Shown piece after piece: positions 28,970 to 37,881 of a stretch of DNA of 64,000 bases. Numbering within the stretch: the stretch's first letter is position 1; each line of letters opens with the position of its first letter. The translations under genes were made by a program, and so were the position numbers. Below the pieces are notes generated by a model. The model made no database searches. It was not told the origin of the DNA and saw nothing but the letters and a program-made list of their open reading frames with translations. Location of the stretch: contig NZ_FOTF01000007.1 in NCBI RefSeq assembly GCF_900114485.1, forward strand, positions 147,960-211,959. Reading direction: 5' to 3'. The DNA is from Loktanella salsilacus. GTDB taxonomy: Bacteria > Pseudomonadota > Alphaproteobacteria > Rhodobacterales > Rhodobacteraceae.

Positions 28970-29506
28970 ATGATGGCCTCGTCCAAGAACGTTGTCGAAC
29001 TGGTTGCCGTATCGCGCGCGAATGCGCAGGCGGCGCAGGATACGATTGGTGAAATTTTGCGCACGGCGGGCGGCGCTGATGTCACCGGCGATCAGGCCGA
29101 GGCGCTGCGCGCTGCGACCGTCGCGCTAGAACTGGAAGCGATTGATATCTACACCGCCTTTGAAGCGCGGATGCAGCACCATTTCAAACGCGGACCGTTT
29201 TCGCGCAAGCTGCAGGCATTGCTGATTGAAAGCGGCAAGGCTGATTTGGCGGACCGGATTTACCAGTATTATCTGGCAGTGAACGTGCTGAAACATGGCA
29301 AGGGCGACAGCTACCGCGCGCTTGTGAAAGACCCGTCGCCTTTGGTCGTGCTGCGGCCTGCGCCGGACGCGGCGTTGTCAGAGGTTGAGGCTGAGGCTGA
29401 GGGCGCGGATCGCCCCGCCGGATTGGTGGATGTGACAGATCCCGGTTTCTTTGCCGGGCTGACCGATGCCATCTTGCAGGCGGCTGCGTTTCTTAAAAAG
29501 CGGTAA
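28970..29506 (+). CDS. Conserved hypothetical protein
   Basis: A 178-residue, mostly helical soluble protein (ATVALELEAIDIYTAFEARMQHHFKR, KADLADRIYQYYLAVNVLKHGKGDSYRALV). The helical, charged N-terminal two thirds and the short C-terminal acidic linker followed by FFAGLTDAILQAAAFLKKR suggest one globular domain with an amphipathic tail. I recognise no family. ATG 28970 or 28973 (two Met in a row) follows GGAGGGTGA. It converges on rbsR with 11 bases between stops. Confidence 0.75.
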   Translation: MMASSKNVVELVAVSRANAQAAQDTIGEILRTAGGADVTGDQAEALRAATVALELEAIDIYTAFEARMQHHFKRGPFSRKLQALLIESGKADLADRIYQYYLAVNVLKHGKGDSYRALVKDPSPLVVLRPAPDAALSEVEAEAEGADRPAGLVDVTDPGFFAGLTDAILQAAAFLKKR

Positions 29507-29517
29507 GCGCGGCGGGC

Positions 29518-30507
29518 CTAAATTTGCGCAGCGCCGCTGGAGCTGCGCACCATCAGCGTGCCTTGCAGCAGCACGTCGGCTGATCCGGCTTTGCAGTCAA
29601 ATATCGCAGCGATGGACCGCTTGGCCAGTTGGTCCATCGGCTGTTGAAACGACGTCAGGCGCGGCACCACTAGCGACGCAAGGTCGATGTCGTCGAACCC
29701 TGTGACAGACACCTGCGCGGGCACTTCGATCTGTAAATCGCGCGCACAGCGCAGCACCCCGATGGCAAGCTGATCGTTCGCGGCTGCGATGGCCGTGACG
29801 CGCTGGGCGGCAGGGGCGGCAAAGATTGTGCGGGCGATATCCTCGCCGGATTGATAGCCGAAATGGCCGTTGTGGATTGTCAGTTCAACGGCAGGGTCAC
29901 GCTGGCGCAGGGCGTCTATGCGGGACTGAAAGCCGGCCAGACGGGCGCGGCCGACAAACGTGTCCTGCGGTCCCGCGATATAGGCGATGCGGCGATGGCC
30001 CAGCCCGAACAGATGATCCGCAATCTGCGCCGACCCTTCGGCGTGATCGGTCGAAATCAGGCTGTAATCGGACAGGCGGCGGTCCACGGACACGATGGCT
30101 GTGTCGGTGACGTAGCGGTCTGACACCTCGTCCGACACGGCGCAGACGATGATGCCGCGCGGGGTGCGATCCAGCAGGGCCATGATCTGCCGATGCTCTG
30201 TCGGTTTGTCATCGTGGGAATTGGCCAGCATGACCATATGATCGCGCACCGCGGCCTCTGTCTCGATCGCTTTGGCAAGCTGGGCGAAATAGGGGTTGGA
30301 AATGTCGGGCACGACCAGTCCGATCACATTGACCATATTCGTGCGCAGGGCGCGGGCGGCCAGATTAGGGCGATAACCCAGCTGCGTGACCGCGTCGCGC
30401 ACGCGGGTTTGCAGGGCGGGTTTGACCGTGGGATCGCCGCTTAGGACCTTGGATACGGTCCCGACGGATACGCCTGCCGTGGCTGCGACGTCCTTGATCG
30501 TGGCCAT
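29518..30507 (-). CDS. rbsR: LacI-family ribose operon repressor
   Basis: A 329-residue repressor. The N-terminal helix-turn-helix MATIKDVAATAGVSVGTVSK and hinge helix (YRPNLAARALRT) bind DNA; residues 60-329 form the periplasmic-binding-like sensor (NVIGLVVPDISNPYFAQLAKAIE, YIAGPQDTFVGRARLAGF, VSVTGFDDIDLASLVVPRLTS). It is the last gene of the minus-strand ribose operon, after rbsK. The perfect palindrome at 35521-35540 before rbsB is its probable operator, so ribose would relieve repression of the whole operon including rbsR itself. Confidence 0.93.
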   Translation of the reverse strand: MATIKDVAATAGVSVGTVSKVLSGDPTVKPALQTRVRDAVTQLGYRPNLAARALRTNMVNVIGLVVPDISNPYFAQLAKAIETEAAVRDHMVMLANSHDDKPTEHRQIMALLDRTPRGIIVCAVSDEVSDRYVTDTAIVSVDRRLSDYSLISTDHAEGSAQIADHLFGLGHRRIAYIAGPQDTFVGRARLAGFQSRIDALRQRDPAVELTIHNGHFGYQSGEDIARTIFAAPAAQRVTAIAAANDQLAIGVLRCARDLQIEVPAQVSVTGFDDIDLASLVVPRLTSFQQPMDQLAKRSIAAIFDCKAGSADVLLQGTLMVRSSSGAAQI

Positions 30508-30540
30508 GTTCCGCTCCGTGATACCGCTGGTATCAACGGT

Positions 30541-31473
30541 TTAGCACTGCTTGGCACCGGACGCACGGCTGGAGATGAAAGTTGTCACCTCGCTGTGTGC
30601 GGGCAGGGACGCGGCCGCGCCGCGCCGGGTGGTGGCAAGGGCTGCGGCATGCAGGGCGTAAGTCACAGCATCCGCAACGAGTGCGCCTTGCGCCAGCGCA
30701 GTGGCAAGCGCACCGTTAAAGCAATCGCCAGCGGCGACCGTATCAATGGCATCAACCTTGCAGGCCGGGGCCGCACCGGATTGGCCGTCAATGCACCAGA
30801 CCACACCGTCGCCCCCCATCGTCACAATCGCACCGCGCCCGCAATGCCGGGCAAGCTTTGCTGCGACCTGTGCGGGCGGGATGTCATCGCTAAGGCCGGA
30901 CAGCAGGCGCGCCTCGGCGAGGTTGGGGGTGACGATGTCGAATTGGCTTAGGATATCCGGGCCCCAAGGTGTGTCTGGGGCAGGGGCGGGGTCCATGACC
31001 ACCAACGCTCCCGCCGCCCGCGCCAGATGCGCAGCGGCGCTTGAGCCGTCCAAGGGAATTTCGTTTTGCAGTAGCAACACAGATACGCCTGCAAAGACAT
31101 CTGCCTTGCGGGTCACAGTCTGCGCGGTCACGGCGTCATTTGCACCGGGGGACAGGCGGATGATGTTCTGACCATCCGGCCCCACGTCGATGCTGGCGAT
31201 GCCAGTGGGCGTATCGTCCAAGCTATCGGCATAAAGCGCGACACCTTGCGCGATCAGCTCTGCACTGGCGCGGCTGCCAAAGCCGTCGCGGCCAAGTGCG
31301 CCGATCATGGTGACACGGGCCCCCAGCCGGGCTGCGGCGATGGCTTGGTTTGCGCCTTTGCCGCCCAATTGCACTAGCGTTTCGTGCGCGCGGATGGTTT
31401 CACCCACTGCGGGCCAGCGCGGCAGGTAAAGGGTCATGTCCATATTAATACTGCCGACGACAAGAACGCTCAA
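30541..31473 (-). CDS. rbsK: Ribokinase
   Basis: This enzyme phosphorylates D-ribose to ribose 5-phosphate. The 310-residue PfkB-family protein has VLVVGSINMDMTLYLPRWP, the GGKGANQAIAAARLGARV substrate site, the anion-hole/catalytic Asp motif DTVAAGDCFNGALATAL and a C-terminal nucleotide loop. It overlaps rbsD by 4 bases. Its product feeds rpiA, encoded elsewhere in this window. Confidence 0.95.
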   Translation of the reverse strand: MSVLVVGSINMDMTLYLPRWPAVGETIRAHETLVQLGGKGANQAIAAARLGARVTMIGALGRDGFGSRASAELIAQGVALYADSLDDTPTGIASIDVGPDGQNIIRLSPGANDAVTAQTVTRKADVFAGVSVLLLQNEIPLDGSSAAAHLARAAGALVVMDPAPAPDTPWGPDILSQFDIVTPNLAEARLLSGLSDDIPPAQVAAKLARHCGRGAIVTMGGDGVVWCIDGQSGAAPACKVDAIDTVAAGDCFNGALATALAQGALVADAVTYALHAAALATTRRGAAASLPAHSEVTTFISSRASGAKQC

Positions 31474-31880
31474 AACGCAACTCCGCTGATCAGGATGACA
31501 TTGGCGTAGGGGGTGACCTCGCCAGTGCGGATGAAGGCGCGGGCGCTGGCTGTGCTTTCCTTGAACGCCTCATGCGTCAGCGTGCTGCGGGCGATAGGTC
31601 GGCCTTGATCGGCAGCCCAGCCATCACAAGCCGCAGTCAGATCGCGGGTCAGGTCGGCAGAGGCTTCTTGCGCCCAGACGATGCCTTCGATCACCAGTTC
31701 TGCGCGGATCGCCTGCAAGACCTGATCAAAGCACGGCACGCCCGCTGTGACAGCCAGATCAATGACCGGCACCCCCGGCGGCACAGGCAAGCCTGCGTCC
31801 GCCACGACGATGCAGTCGCCATGCCCAAGGGTCGCAATCAGTGCGCTGAGGTGGCGGTTCAGAAGGGCCGTGCGTTTCAT
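31470..31880 (-). CDS. rbsD: D-ribose pyranase
   Basis: This enzyme converts beta-D-ribopyranose to the furanose form used by ribokinase. The 136-residue protein begins MKRTALLNRHLSALIATLGHGD with the conserved His, then ADAGLPVPPGVPVIDLAVTAGVP, and ends TGEVTPYANVILISGVAF, all RbsD hallmarks. It overlaps rbsC upstream and rbsK downstream by 4 bases each, so the operon is tightly coupled. Confidence 0.95.
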   Translation of the reverse strand: MKRTALLNRHLSALIATLGHGDCIVVADAGLPVPPGVPVIDLAVTAGVPCFDQVLQAIRAELVIEGIVWAQEASADLTRDLTAACDGWAADQGRPIARSTLTHEAFKESTASARAFIRTGEVTPYANVILISGVAF

Positions 31881-32863
31881 GATGCGCTATACTTTGCACG
31901 GTAGTGGTCAAGGATGACGGCGACGATGATGACGACGCCGGTGATCATCTGGCGCAGAAAATCGCTGAGCCCCATCAGGATCAAACCATTGGCCAGCACG
32001 CCGATAATAAAGGCCCCCAGCAACGTGCCGATCACCGAACCGCGCCCGCCTGCAAGGCTGGTGCCGCCGATGATCACGGCTGCGATAGCGTTTAGCTCGA
32101 ACCCAATGCCGGCAATCGGGCTCGCGATGTTCAGGCGCGCCATATAGATGATCGCGGCGAAACCGGCGGCCAGACCGCTGATCGAAAAGGCGATGACCTT
32201 GTACCAAAACACGGGATGCCCGGCGAGGCGGACAGCTTCTTCGTTATTGCCGATCCCGTACAGCAGGCGGCCAAACACAGTGCGGTTCAGCACAAACCAC
32301 GCGATCAGCGTCATCACCAGCGCCACGATGAACACCACGGGCACGCCGCCGATCAGCATGGAGCCGAATTCCTCGAACGCGAGGGGGAAGGCATAGATGG
32401 TTTCGGCGTTCGACACCTGAAGCCCGGCGCCGCGCGCGATATTCAACATGCCCAGCGTAATGATAAACGACGGCAGGCCCCAATAGGCGCTGATCACGCC
32501 GTTGAGTAATCCGCAGATCATGCCGACGCCAAGACCCGCAACACAGGCCAGCAGGATCAGTTCTGTGTCGCCAAAGCCGGGCAGGGTGATCGCCTTGCCT
32601 GCGACGACGGCGGCGAAGGCCATGACCGACCCGACCGACAAATCGATGCCGCCGATCAGGATGACGAAGGTCATGCCGACGGCAAGGATAAGATTGATCG
32701 TGATCTGCGTCAGGATGTTGGTGATGTTATTCGCGGTCAGAAAGTATTCTGACGAAAACGAAAAGATGACGATCAGAAACAGTAGCGCCAGACCAATGCC
32801 GGCGTTGTTGATCAGGGACCGAAGGGCCGCCAGCTTTGGGGTTGCGGTGGTGGGGGATGCCAT
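31877..32863 (-). CDS. rbsC: Ribose ABC transporter permease
   Basis: A 328-residue inner-membrane permease of the BPD_transp_2 (branched-chain/sugar) type with about 8-10 hydrophobic helices. The segment IGGIDLSVGSVMAFAAVVAGK and the EAA-like cytoplasmic loop GIGNNEEAVRLAGHPVFWYKVIAF, which contacts the ATPase, are diagnostic. GGTSLAGGRGSVIGTLLGAF is also characteristic. It shares one base with the rbsA stop and overlaps rbsD by 4 bases. Confidence 0.95.
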   Translation of the reverse strand: MASPTTATPKLAALRSLINNAGIGLALLFLIVIFSFSSEYFLTANNITNILTQITINLILAVGMTFVILIGGIDLSVGSVMAFAAVVAGKAITLPGFGDTELILLACVAGLGVGMICGLLNGVISAYWGLPSFIITLGMLNIARGAGLQVSNAETIYAFPLAFEEFGSMLIGGVPVVFIVALVMTLIAWFVLNRTVFGRLLYGIGNNEEAVRLAGHPVFWYKVIAFSISGLAAGFAAIIYMARLNIASPIAGIGFELNAIAAVIIGGTSLAGGRGSVIGTLLGAFIIGVLANGLILMGLSDFLRQMITGVVIIVAVILDHYRAKYSAS

Positions 32864-34446
32864 CAGCGGGCTCCTTCAATTTGCAAGTCTGCGATGGGGG
32901 AGGTGTCACTCTGGCCGTAAGCCAGATTGAGGATGCCCTCTTCGGTGAAATCGGGGCGGTGGACTGTGCCCATGATGCGGTGGTTGGCCATGACCATGAT
33001 CCGGTCGGACAGGTTGGTCAGTTCCGGCAGTTCCGACGATACGATCAACAGGGCGACGCCTTGGGCGGCCAGATCGCGCAAGATGGCATAGATTTCGGCT
33101 TTGGCACCGACGTCGATCCCGCGGGTCGGCTCGTCCAGAATCAGGATGCGGGGATTGCGGGCCAGCCACTTGGCCAAGACGACCTTTTGCTGGTTGCCGC
33201 CCGACAGGCTAGAGGCGGGATCGCGCACAGAGCCGCATTTCAGCCGCAGCCGCGCGCCGCCTTCCTCTGCAATTTGCTGTTCGCGGGCAAAGCGCAGCAG
33301 CCCGCCTCGCGATATGTCCTTCATGCTGGCCAGCGCGATATTTGCGGCGATGGGCATATCAAGGATCAGGCCCTCGTCCTTGCGATCCTCGGTGACGAAG
33401 GCGATGCTGGCAGCGATGGCGTCGCGCGGGTCTTTGAAATGCACTGCGCTGCCGTTGCATTCCAGCGTGCCCGACAGCACCGGATCTGCGGCTACGATAC
33501 CGCGTAGCAATTCCGTCCGGCCCGCGCCGACAAGGCCCGCGATGCCAAGGATTTCGCCGTAGTGCAGATCAAGGCTGACGCCCGCAGGGTTTGGGTCAGA
33601 GGCGACGCGCAGACCTTTGAGCGACAGCGCAACATCGCCGGGGATGCGGGCGGCGGTGGCGGCGCCCATCTGGGCCTCCAACTCTCGGCCGACCATGTTG
33701 CGCACGATGTTTTGCGGCGTGGTGTCGGGGATGTTCTCGGTGATGATCGTCTCGCCGCTGCGAAACACGGTGACGCGGTCACAAATGGCAAAGACTTCAT
33801 CAAGGTAGTGCGTGACAAAAACGACGGTGACGCCCCGGTCGCGGATGCCGGTGACGATGTCGAACAGGCGGGTGGTTTCACGTTCGGTTAACGTAGCCGT
33901 CGGCTCGTCCAGGATCAGGATCGCACTGTCCGATTGCAGGGCGCGGGCGATTTCCACCAACTGACGATGCGCGATGCCAAGGCTGCTGACAGGGGCGCGC
34001 ACGTCAACGTCGCTTAGCCCGATGGCGTCCAGCGCAACGCGGGCGCGGCGGTTCATCTCTGGCCGGTTCAACAGGCCGAACCGGTTGCGCGGCATTGCCT
34101 CGATCGAGATGTTCTCGGCCACGCTCAGGTGTTGCAGCAGGTTGAATTCTTGATGCACGACCTGCAATCCGCTGGCCTTGGCATCATGGGGGCTGGCGGG
34201 GCGATAGGGCGCGCCGTTCAGCGTGATCTGACCCGCGTCATGGGGAAATACCCCGGACAGGATCTTGATCAGCGTCGATTTGCCGGCACCGTTTTCGCCC
34301 ACAAGCGCGTGGATTTCGCCGCGTCGCAGGGAAAAGCTGGCACCATCCAGCGCACGCACGCCGCCAAAGTGCTTTTTTAGACCCGTGACGGTCAGGATGT
34401 CATCCGGCGCGGCGACAGGGTTGGGATCAGGCACAGCTGAACACAT
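32863..34446 (-). CDS. rbsA: Ribose ABC transporter ATP-binding protein (two NBDs)
   Basis: A 527-residue dual-nucleotide-binding-domain ATPase of the sugar (Rbs/Mgl/Xyl) class. The first domain has Walker A GENGAGKSTLIKILSG and Walker B ILILDEPTATLTERE; the second has a degenerate P-loop GLVGAGRTELLRGI, the signature LSGGNQQKVVLAKWLAR and Walker B ILILDEPTRGIDVGAK. I chose ATG 34446 (MCSAVPDPNP) because frames open further upstream run through the GC hairpin between rbsB and rbsA. Such a degenerate second P-loop is normal in this class. Confidence 0.95.
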   Translation of the reverse strand: MCSAVPDPNPVAAPDDILTVTGLKKHFGGVRALDGASFSLRRGEIHALVGENGAGKSTLIKILSGVFPHDAGQITLNGAPYRPASPHDAKASGLQVVHQEFNLLQHLSVAENISIEAMPRNRFGLLNRPEMNRRARVALDAIGLSDVDVRAPVSSLGIAHRQLVEIARALQSDSAILILDEPTATLTERETTRLFDIVTGIRDRGVTVVFVTHYLDEVFAICDRVTVFRSGETIITENIPDTTPQNIVRNMVGRELEAQMGAATAARIPGDVALSLKGLRVASDPNPAGVSLDLHYGEILGIAGLVGAGRTELLRGIVAADPVLSGTLECNGSAVHFKDPRDAIAASIAFVTEDRKDEGLILDMPIAANIALASMKDISRGGLLRFAREQQIAEEGGARLRLKCGSVRDPASSLSGGNQQKVVLAKWLARNPRILILDEPTRGIDVGAKAEIYAILRDLAAQGVALLIVSSELPELTNLSDRIMVMANHRIMGTVHRPDFTEEGILNLAYGQSDTSPIADLQIEGAR

Positions 34447-34476
34447 CAAAACGACCACTTCTTTTGGGGGTATAGA

Positions 34477-34506
34477 AAAGGGGCGCGCCCGGCGGCCGGG
34501 CGCGCC
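34477..34506 (-). terminator. Intercistronic hairpin between rbsB and rbsA
   Basis: On the minus strand a perfect 11-bp stem (GGCGCGCCCGG with CCGGGCGCGCC, 34482-34506) with a 3-base loop is followed by CCTTTT. It sits 8 bases after the rbsB stop and well before rbsA. This placement fits partial termination or mRNA 3' protection that keeps binding protein in excess over the transporter. Confidence 0.7.
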
Positions 34507-34513
34507 GGACCGC

Positions 34514-35431
34514 TTACTTGGTGACAAGCTCGATAGGGGTCGTGACCCAGCCTTCCAGCTCTGGTCCGCCAGCGACGACCTCCAGCGCAAGATCGATGGC
34601 ATTCGCCGCCATTTGCTGGCCGAACTGGTCAACCGACGCCAGCATGCGTCCGTCTTCGATCATGGGCAGCACGGCGGGGATCGCGTCAAAGCCCACAACG
34701 ATGATGTCGCTGCGGCCTGCGTTTTCCAGCGCCTTGACGACACCGATCGCCATGGAATCGTTGGCGGCCATGACGCCCTGCAGGTCAGGGTGCGCGGTCA
34801 GCATGGTCGAGAAGACTTGGTTCGCCTCTTCGGTTTCCCAATGCGCAGTGCGGCTGTCCAGCAGGTCAAGGCTATGCTCTGCCACGGCGTCTTCAAAGCC
34901 TAAACGGCGCTGCGTCGCGTTGTCTGCGCTGGGGTTGCCTTCGATAATGACAACTTTCCCGCCAGCACCCAAAGCTTCGGCAAGGGCATCGCCCGCCATC
35001 TTTGCGCCGCCGCGGTTGTCGGGGCCGACAAAGGCCAGTTCCAACCCTTGCTGCGCCTTGGCGTCCGCGTCCAAGGCGACGTCAAAGTTGACGACCGTAA
35101 TGCCGGCCGCGATCGCCTTTTTGATCGGGCGCACCATAGCTTTGGAATCGGCAGGGGCGATGACGATGGCATCGACGCCTTGCGTGATGAAATTCTCGAC
35201 CGCGTTAATCTGGCTTTCAAAGTCCGTCTCGTTTTGCATGCCGACAGCGCGCAGTTCATAATCGCCGCGCTGGGCTGCGTGGGCCTCTGCGCCTTCCATC
35301 ATGTTCTGGAAAAACTCGTTGGCCAGCGATTTCATCACCAGTCCCACGACGGGTTTGTCCTGCGCCATTACGGGTGCAGCAAGCAAAGCGATAGCGGCCG
35401 CAGCCGAGGCTGCGATTTTTGTAAAAGTCAT
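34514..35431 (-). CDS. rbsB: Ribose ABC transporter substrate-binding protein
   Basis: A 305-residue periplasmic sugar-binding protein: signal peptide MTFTKIAASAAAAIALLAAPVMAQ, then the type I periplasmic fold (VVGLVMKSLANEFFQNMMEGAEAHA, DAIVIAPADSKAMVRPIKKAIAAGITVVNFD, VVIIEGNPSADNATQRRLGFEDAV, IIVVGFDAIPAVLPMIEDGRMLASVDQF). It is the first gene of rbsBACDK-R on the minus strand, directly behind the palindromic operator. Confidence 0.95.
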   Translation of the reverse strand: MTFTKIAASAAAAIALLAAPVMAQDKPVVGLVMKSLANEFFQNMMEGAEAHAAQRGDYELRAVGMQNETDFESQINAVENFITQGVDAIVIAPADSKAMVRPIKKAIAAGITVVNFDVALDADAKAQQGLELAFVGPDNRGGAKMAGDALAEALGAGGKVVIIEGNPSADNATQRRLGFEDAVAEHSLDLLDSRTAHWETEEANQVFSTMLTAHPDLQGVMAANDSMAIGVVKALENAGRSDIIVVGFDAIPAVLPMIEDGRMLASVDQFGQQMAANAIDLALEVVAGGPELEGWVTTPIELVTK

Positions 35432-35520
35432 TGGTTCCCTCCCAAGGATATATACCGCGCCGCCCCTAATCTGGTGCGATGCGATAGGGGGGAACTGACC
35501 ATAGCGGCGGCGGATATGTC

Positions 35521-35540
35521 AATATGAAACGTTTCATATT
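35521..35540. promoter_or_regulatory. LacI-type operator of the ribose operon (RbsR)
   Basis: AATATGAAACGTTTCATATT is a perfect 20-bp palindrome with the central CG and TGAAACGTTTCA core of LacI/RbsR operators. It lies 90 bases before the rbsB ATG, in the gap between rbsB and divergent trmL. RbsR, encoded at the end of the same operon, is the expected reader. Confidence 0.85.
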
Positions 35541-35676
35541 TGCAAAAACGTCGATTGGGGCCGTTTGGGGCAGGGCAAAGGCGCGCGGTTGGTGCTGTTA
35601 CAAACAGCTGTAACCGACTAGGTACGCTTGAAATGCGATGTGACTGCGCGCCCATGACCCAGAGAGCCTATCCCCT

Positions 35677-36150
35677 ATGTCTAATCCGAGCATGAAAGTG
35701 GTTTTGGTCACGCCCGAAATTCCGTTCAACACAGGTGCAATTGGACGGACCTGCGTCGCGCTGGACCTAGAGCTGATCTTGATCAAGCCTTACGGATTTT
35801 CATTGGATGAAAAATCAGTACGCCGCGCGGGAACGGATTATTGGAAGCATGTTCACCTAAGTGAATATGAGAGCTGGCAAAGCTTTCTGGACGCACGCAA
35901 ACCACCGCGGGATGGCCTGTATTTCTTCGAGGAACACGGTGCGCAAAGCGTCTTTGATCCGGTGTATCAACCTGATGCCTATCTTGTCTTTGGTTGTGAA
36001 TCTGCCGGGCTTCCGGCTACAATCCTGAATGACATGGACGACCGTGTCTTTAGCCTGCCGATGCGCAATCCCCTTGTCCGATCGCTGAACCTAGCAAACG
36101 TGGCGACGGCTGTCGTTTATCAAGCAATGCGCACCCAACTGGGCGGTTGA
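35677..36150 (+). CDS. trmL: tRNA (cytidine(34)-2'-O)-methyltransferase
   Basis: A SPOUT-fold enzyme that methylates the wobble ribose of tRNA-Leu species. The 157-residue protein has VVLVTPEIPFNTGAIGRTC, then the knot-forming VFGCESAGLPATIL and MRNPLVRSLNLANVATAVVYQAM, the SpoU motifs 2 and 3. The length is normal for the single-domain TrmL. It is divergent from the ribose operon. Confidence 0.93.
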   Translation: MSNPSMKVVLVTPEIPFNTGAIGRTCVALDLELILIKPYGFSLDEKSVRRAGTDYWKHVHLSEYESWQSFLDARKPPRDGLYFFEEHGAQSVFDPVYQPDAYLVFGCESAGLPATILNDMDDRVFSLPMRNPLVRSLNLANVATAVVYQAMRTQLGG

Positions 36151-36351
36151 GTGTAAGGTAGGTCATCCGCGACTTGTAAGTTGCGCGCGGCCGCAAAGCC
36201 CTGCTGCGCGCCAGGTGCAAGATAAGATGATTGGGTAACGCCAAAGGTTCGCAGAAACCGCATCAGGTTTTGCCGGATCAGGGATCAGGCCTACGTTAAG
36301 GGTCGTGTTCTGGGCGTATTCAGATTTTTCAAGCTGCGAAGGACAAGATAG

Positions 36352-37272
36352 ATGACTGAAGTGAGCAAGCTGAAACAACCTATCGTGCGACACTCGGCCT
36401 CGACCGGGGCGGGCAGCCCAGATGTCTGGGGCATTTACGAACCGGGCACGGGGTCGATCCAATATATTTGCGCCGATCCAGCGACGAAAAAGGCGGCGCT
36501 GATCGATGTGGTCTGGAACTTTGACCCTGCCAGTTTCGCCACAAGCACCGAAAGTATCGATCAGGTGCTGGACCTTGTGCGCGACAACGGACTTGTCGTT
36601 GACCGTGTGCTCGACACCCACCCGCACGCCGATCACGTCATGGCCTCCACTTTGTTAAAGGCCCGCACTGGCGCGCCGAATGCCATCGGCGAAAAGGTGC
36701 GCGATATCGCAAAGCTTTGGCGCGATATCTACAACACGCCGGACGCCTTTGATCCTGATGCGGATTTCGATGATCTGTTCGCCGACGGGGACAGTTTTGC
36801 CCTAGGCGATCTGACGGTGCGGGTGATGCTGTCGCCGGGGCATACGCTTGGGTCGATCACCTATGTGTGCGGCAATGCGGCCTTTGTTCATGATACCTTT
36901 ATGCAGCCGGACAGCGGCACGGCGCGTGCCGATTTCCCCGGCGGCAGTGCCACCGATCTGTGGGAATCGTTGCAAGCAATCCTCGCGCTGCCGGACGACA
37001 CCCGGCTGTTCGTCGGTCACGATTACGGGGCGACCGGGCGGGACGCGCCAGAATGGGAAGCGAGCGTGGCGGACCACAAGGCGCACAATATCCATGTCAG
37101 CGACGGCACCGAAAAGGCCGCCTATATCAAAACCCGCATGGACCGGGACGCGACGCTGTCGCTGCCGCAGCGCATGCTGGCCGCCTTGCAGATCAACCTG
37201 CGCGCCGGGCAACTGCCCGCAGCAGAGGATGACGGGGCCGCGTATCTGAAAATCCCCGTCGACAAGTTCTGA
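36352..37272 (+). CDS. MBL-fold metallohydrolase (persulfide dioxygenase/Blh-like)
   Basis: A 306-residue metallo-beta-lactamase-fold protein with the metal site DTHPHADHVMASTLLK (H-x-H-x-D-H), the later His in LSPGHTLGSITYV and Asp in AAFVHDTFM, and FVGHDY near the C-terminus. The order and spacing match the ETHE1/Blh group, which oxidises glutathione persulfide in sulfide detoxification. No rhodanese or BigR regulator is adjacent, so the sulfur role is inferred from motif layout. ATG 36352 follows GAAGGACAAG. Confidence 0.85.
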   Translation: MTEVSKLKQPIVRHSASTGAGSPDVWGIYEPGTGSIQYICADPATKKAALIDVVWNFDPASFATSTESIDQVLDLVRDNGLVVDRVLDTHPHADHVMASTLLKARTGAPNAIGEKVRDIAKLWRDIYNTPDAFDPDADFDDLFADGDSFALGDLTVRVMLSPGHTLGSITYVCGNAAFVHDTFMQPDSGTARADFPGGSATDLWESLQAILALPDDTRLFVGHDYGATGRDAPEWEASVADHKAHNIHVSDGTEKAAYIKTRMDRDATLSLPQRMLAALQINLRAGQLPAAEDDGAAYLKIPVDKF

Positions 37273-37756
37273 TCTTGGCGGACTGCAGGCGGCCGCGGGT
37301 GAGCGCCACCTGATCCGTCAACACCGCGCACGCTTTGCGCATCAGCTTGTGCGGGCGGCCAAGCGGCAAGCCCGACACAGCTTCGGTGGGTGGATGAAGT
37401 TCGAGAGCCGCGGTTCGGCTGAATACTTGATCAGGGGCCCTCTGTACGCTCGAATCGGATGTCATACGGTCGTCGCTCGCCCAAGACAAAGGATACGCTG
37501 CGCGCTTTCCGAGCGGGGCAGGCGCGGGCGCAAGATCAGATTTCTGGGTTCCGCCAACAGCTGTCAGACCGCGCGCCTATCTTGCGCGTCAGCGGGTTAA
37601 TTTAGCAAAATTGTCCGCAAGCAGTCCCTAACTGTCTGTGAAAACTAGTGAAACCTGCGGCTGCCGGGCATTTCTGTGCGGTTGAATAGCCGTAAAGCAA
37701 CTGCCTGCGTCATTCGGGGGTGGGGTGATACATTTTTAACACGCCTATTGCGGATC
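37273..37756. other. Intergenic region before the autotransporter gene, no convincing gene
   Basis: Short open frames exist on both strands but none has family-like residues or a clear ribosome site. The left half is GC-rich and could be decayed coding DNA; the right half becomes AT-rich towards the promoter elements at 37757 and 37805. Confidence 0.5.
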
Positions 37757-37770
37757 TTGATCCAGATCAA
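37757..37770. promoter_or_regulatory. FNR/FnrL box
   Basis: TTGATCCAGATCAA matches the FNR consensus TTGAT-N4-ATCAA exactly. It lies 112 bases before the ATG of the autotransporter gene. With a start site near 37805 the box would be centred near -41.5, the class II activator position, so low-oxygen induction is likely. Confidence 0.75.
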
Positions 37771-37804
37771 ATCCGGTTCTTTCAGGAAACCATACCGTTA
37801 ATAC

Positions 37805-37824
37805 AAATTCATATTTGTGAATTT
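37805..37824. promoter_or_regulatory. Inverted repeat in the autotransporter promoter region
   Basis: AAATTCA-TATTTG-TGAATTT has perfect 7-bp arms and a 6-base spacer, between the FNR box and the ribosome site of the autotransporter gene. It could be a second regulator site or part of the 5' leader; the reader is unknown. Confidence 0.45.
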
Positions 37825-37881
37825 TGCGCGATCACAGGCCCGTGCGGTCTTGCGCGTTTGGGAGCACTGAAGGGGAAACAA

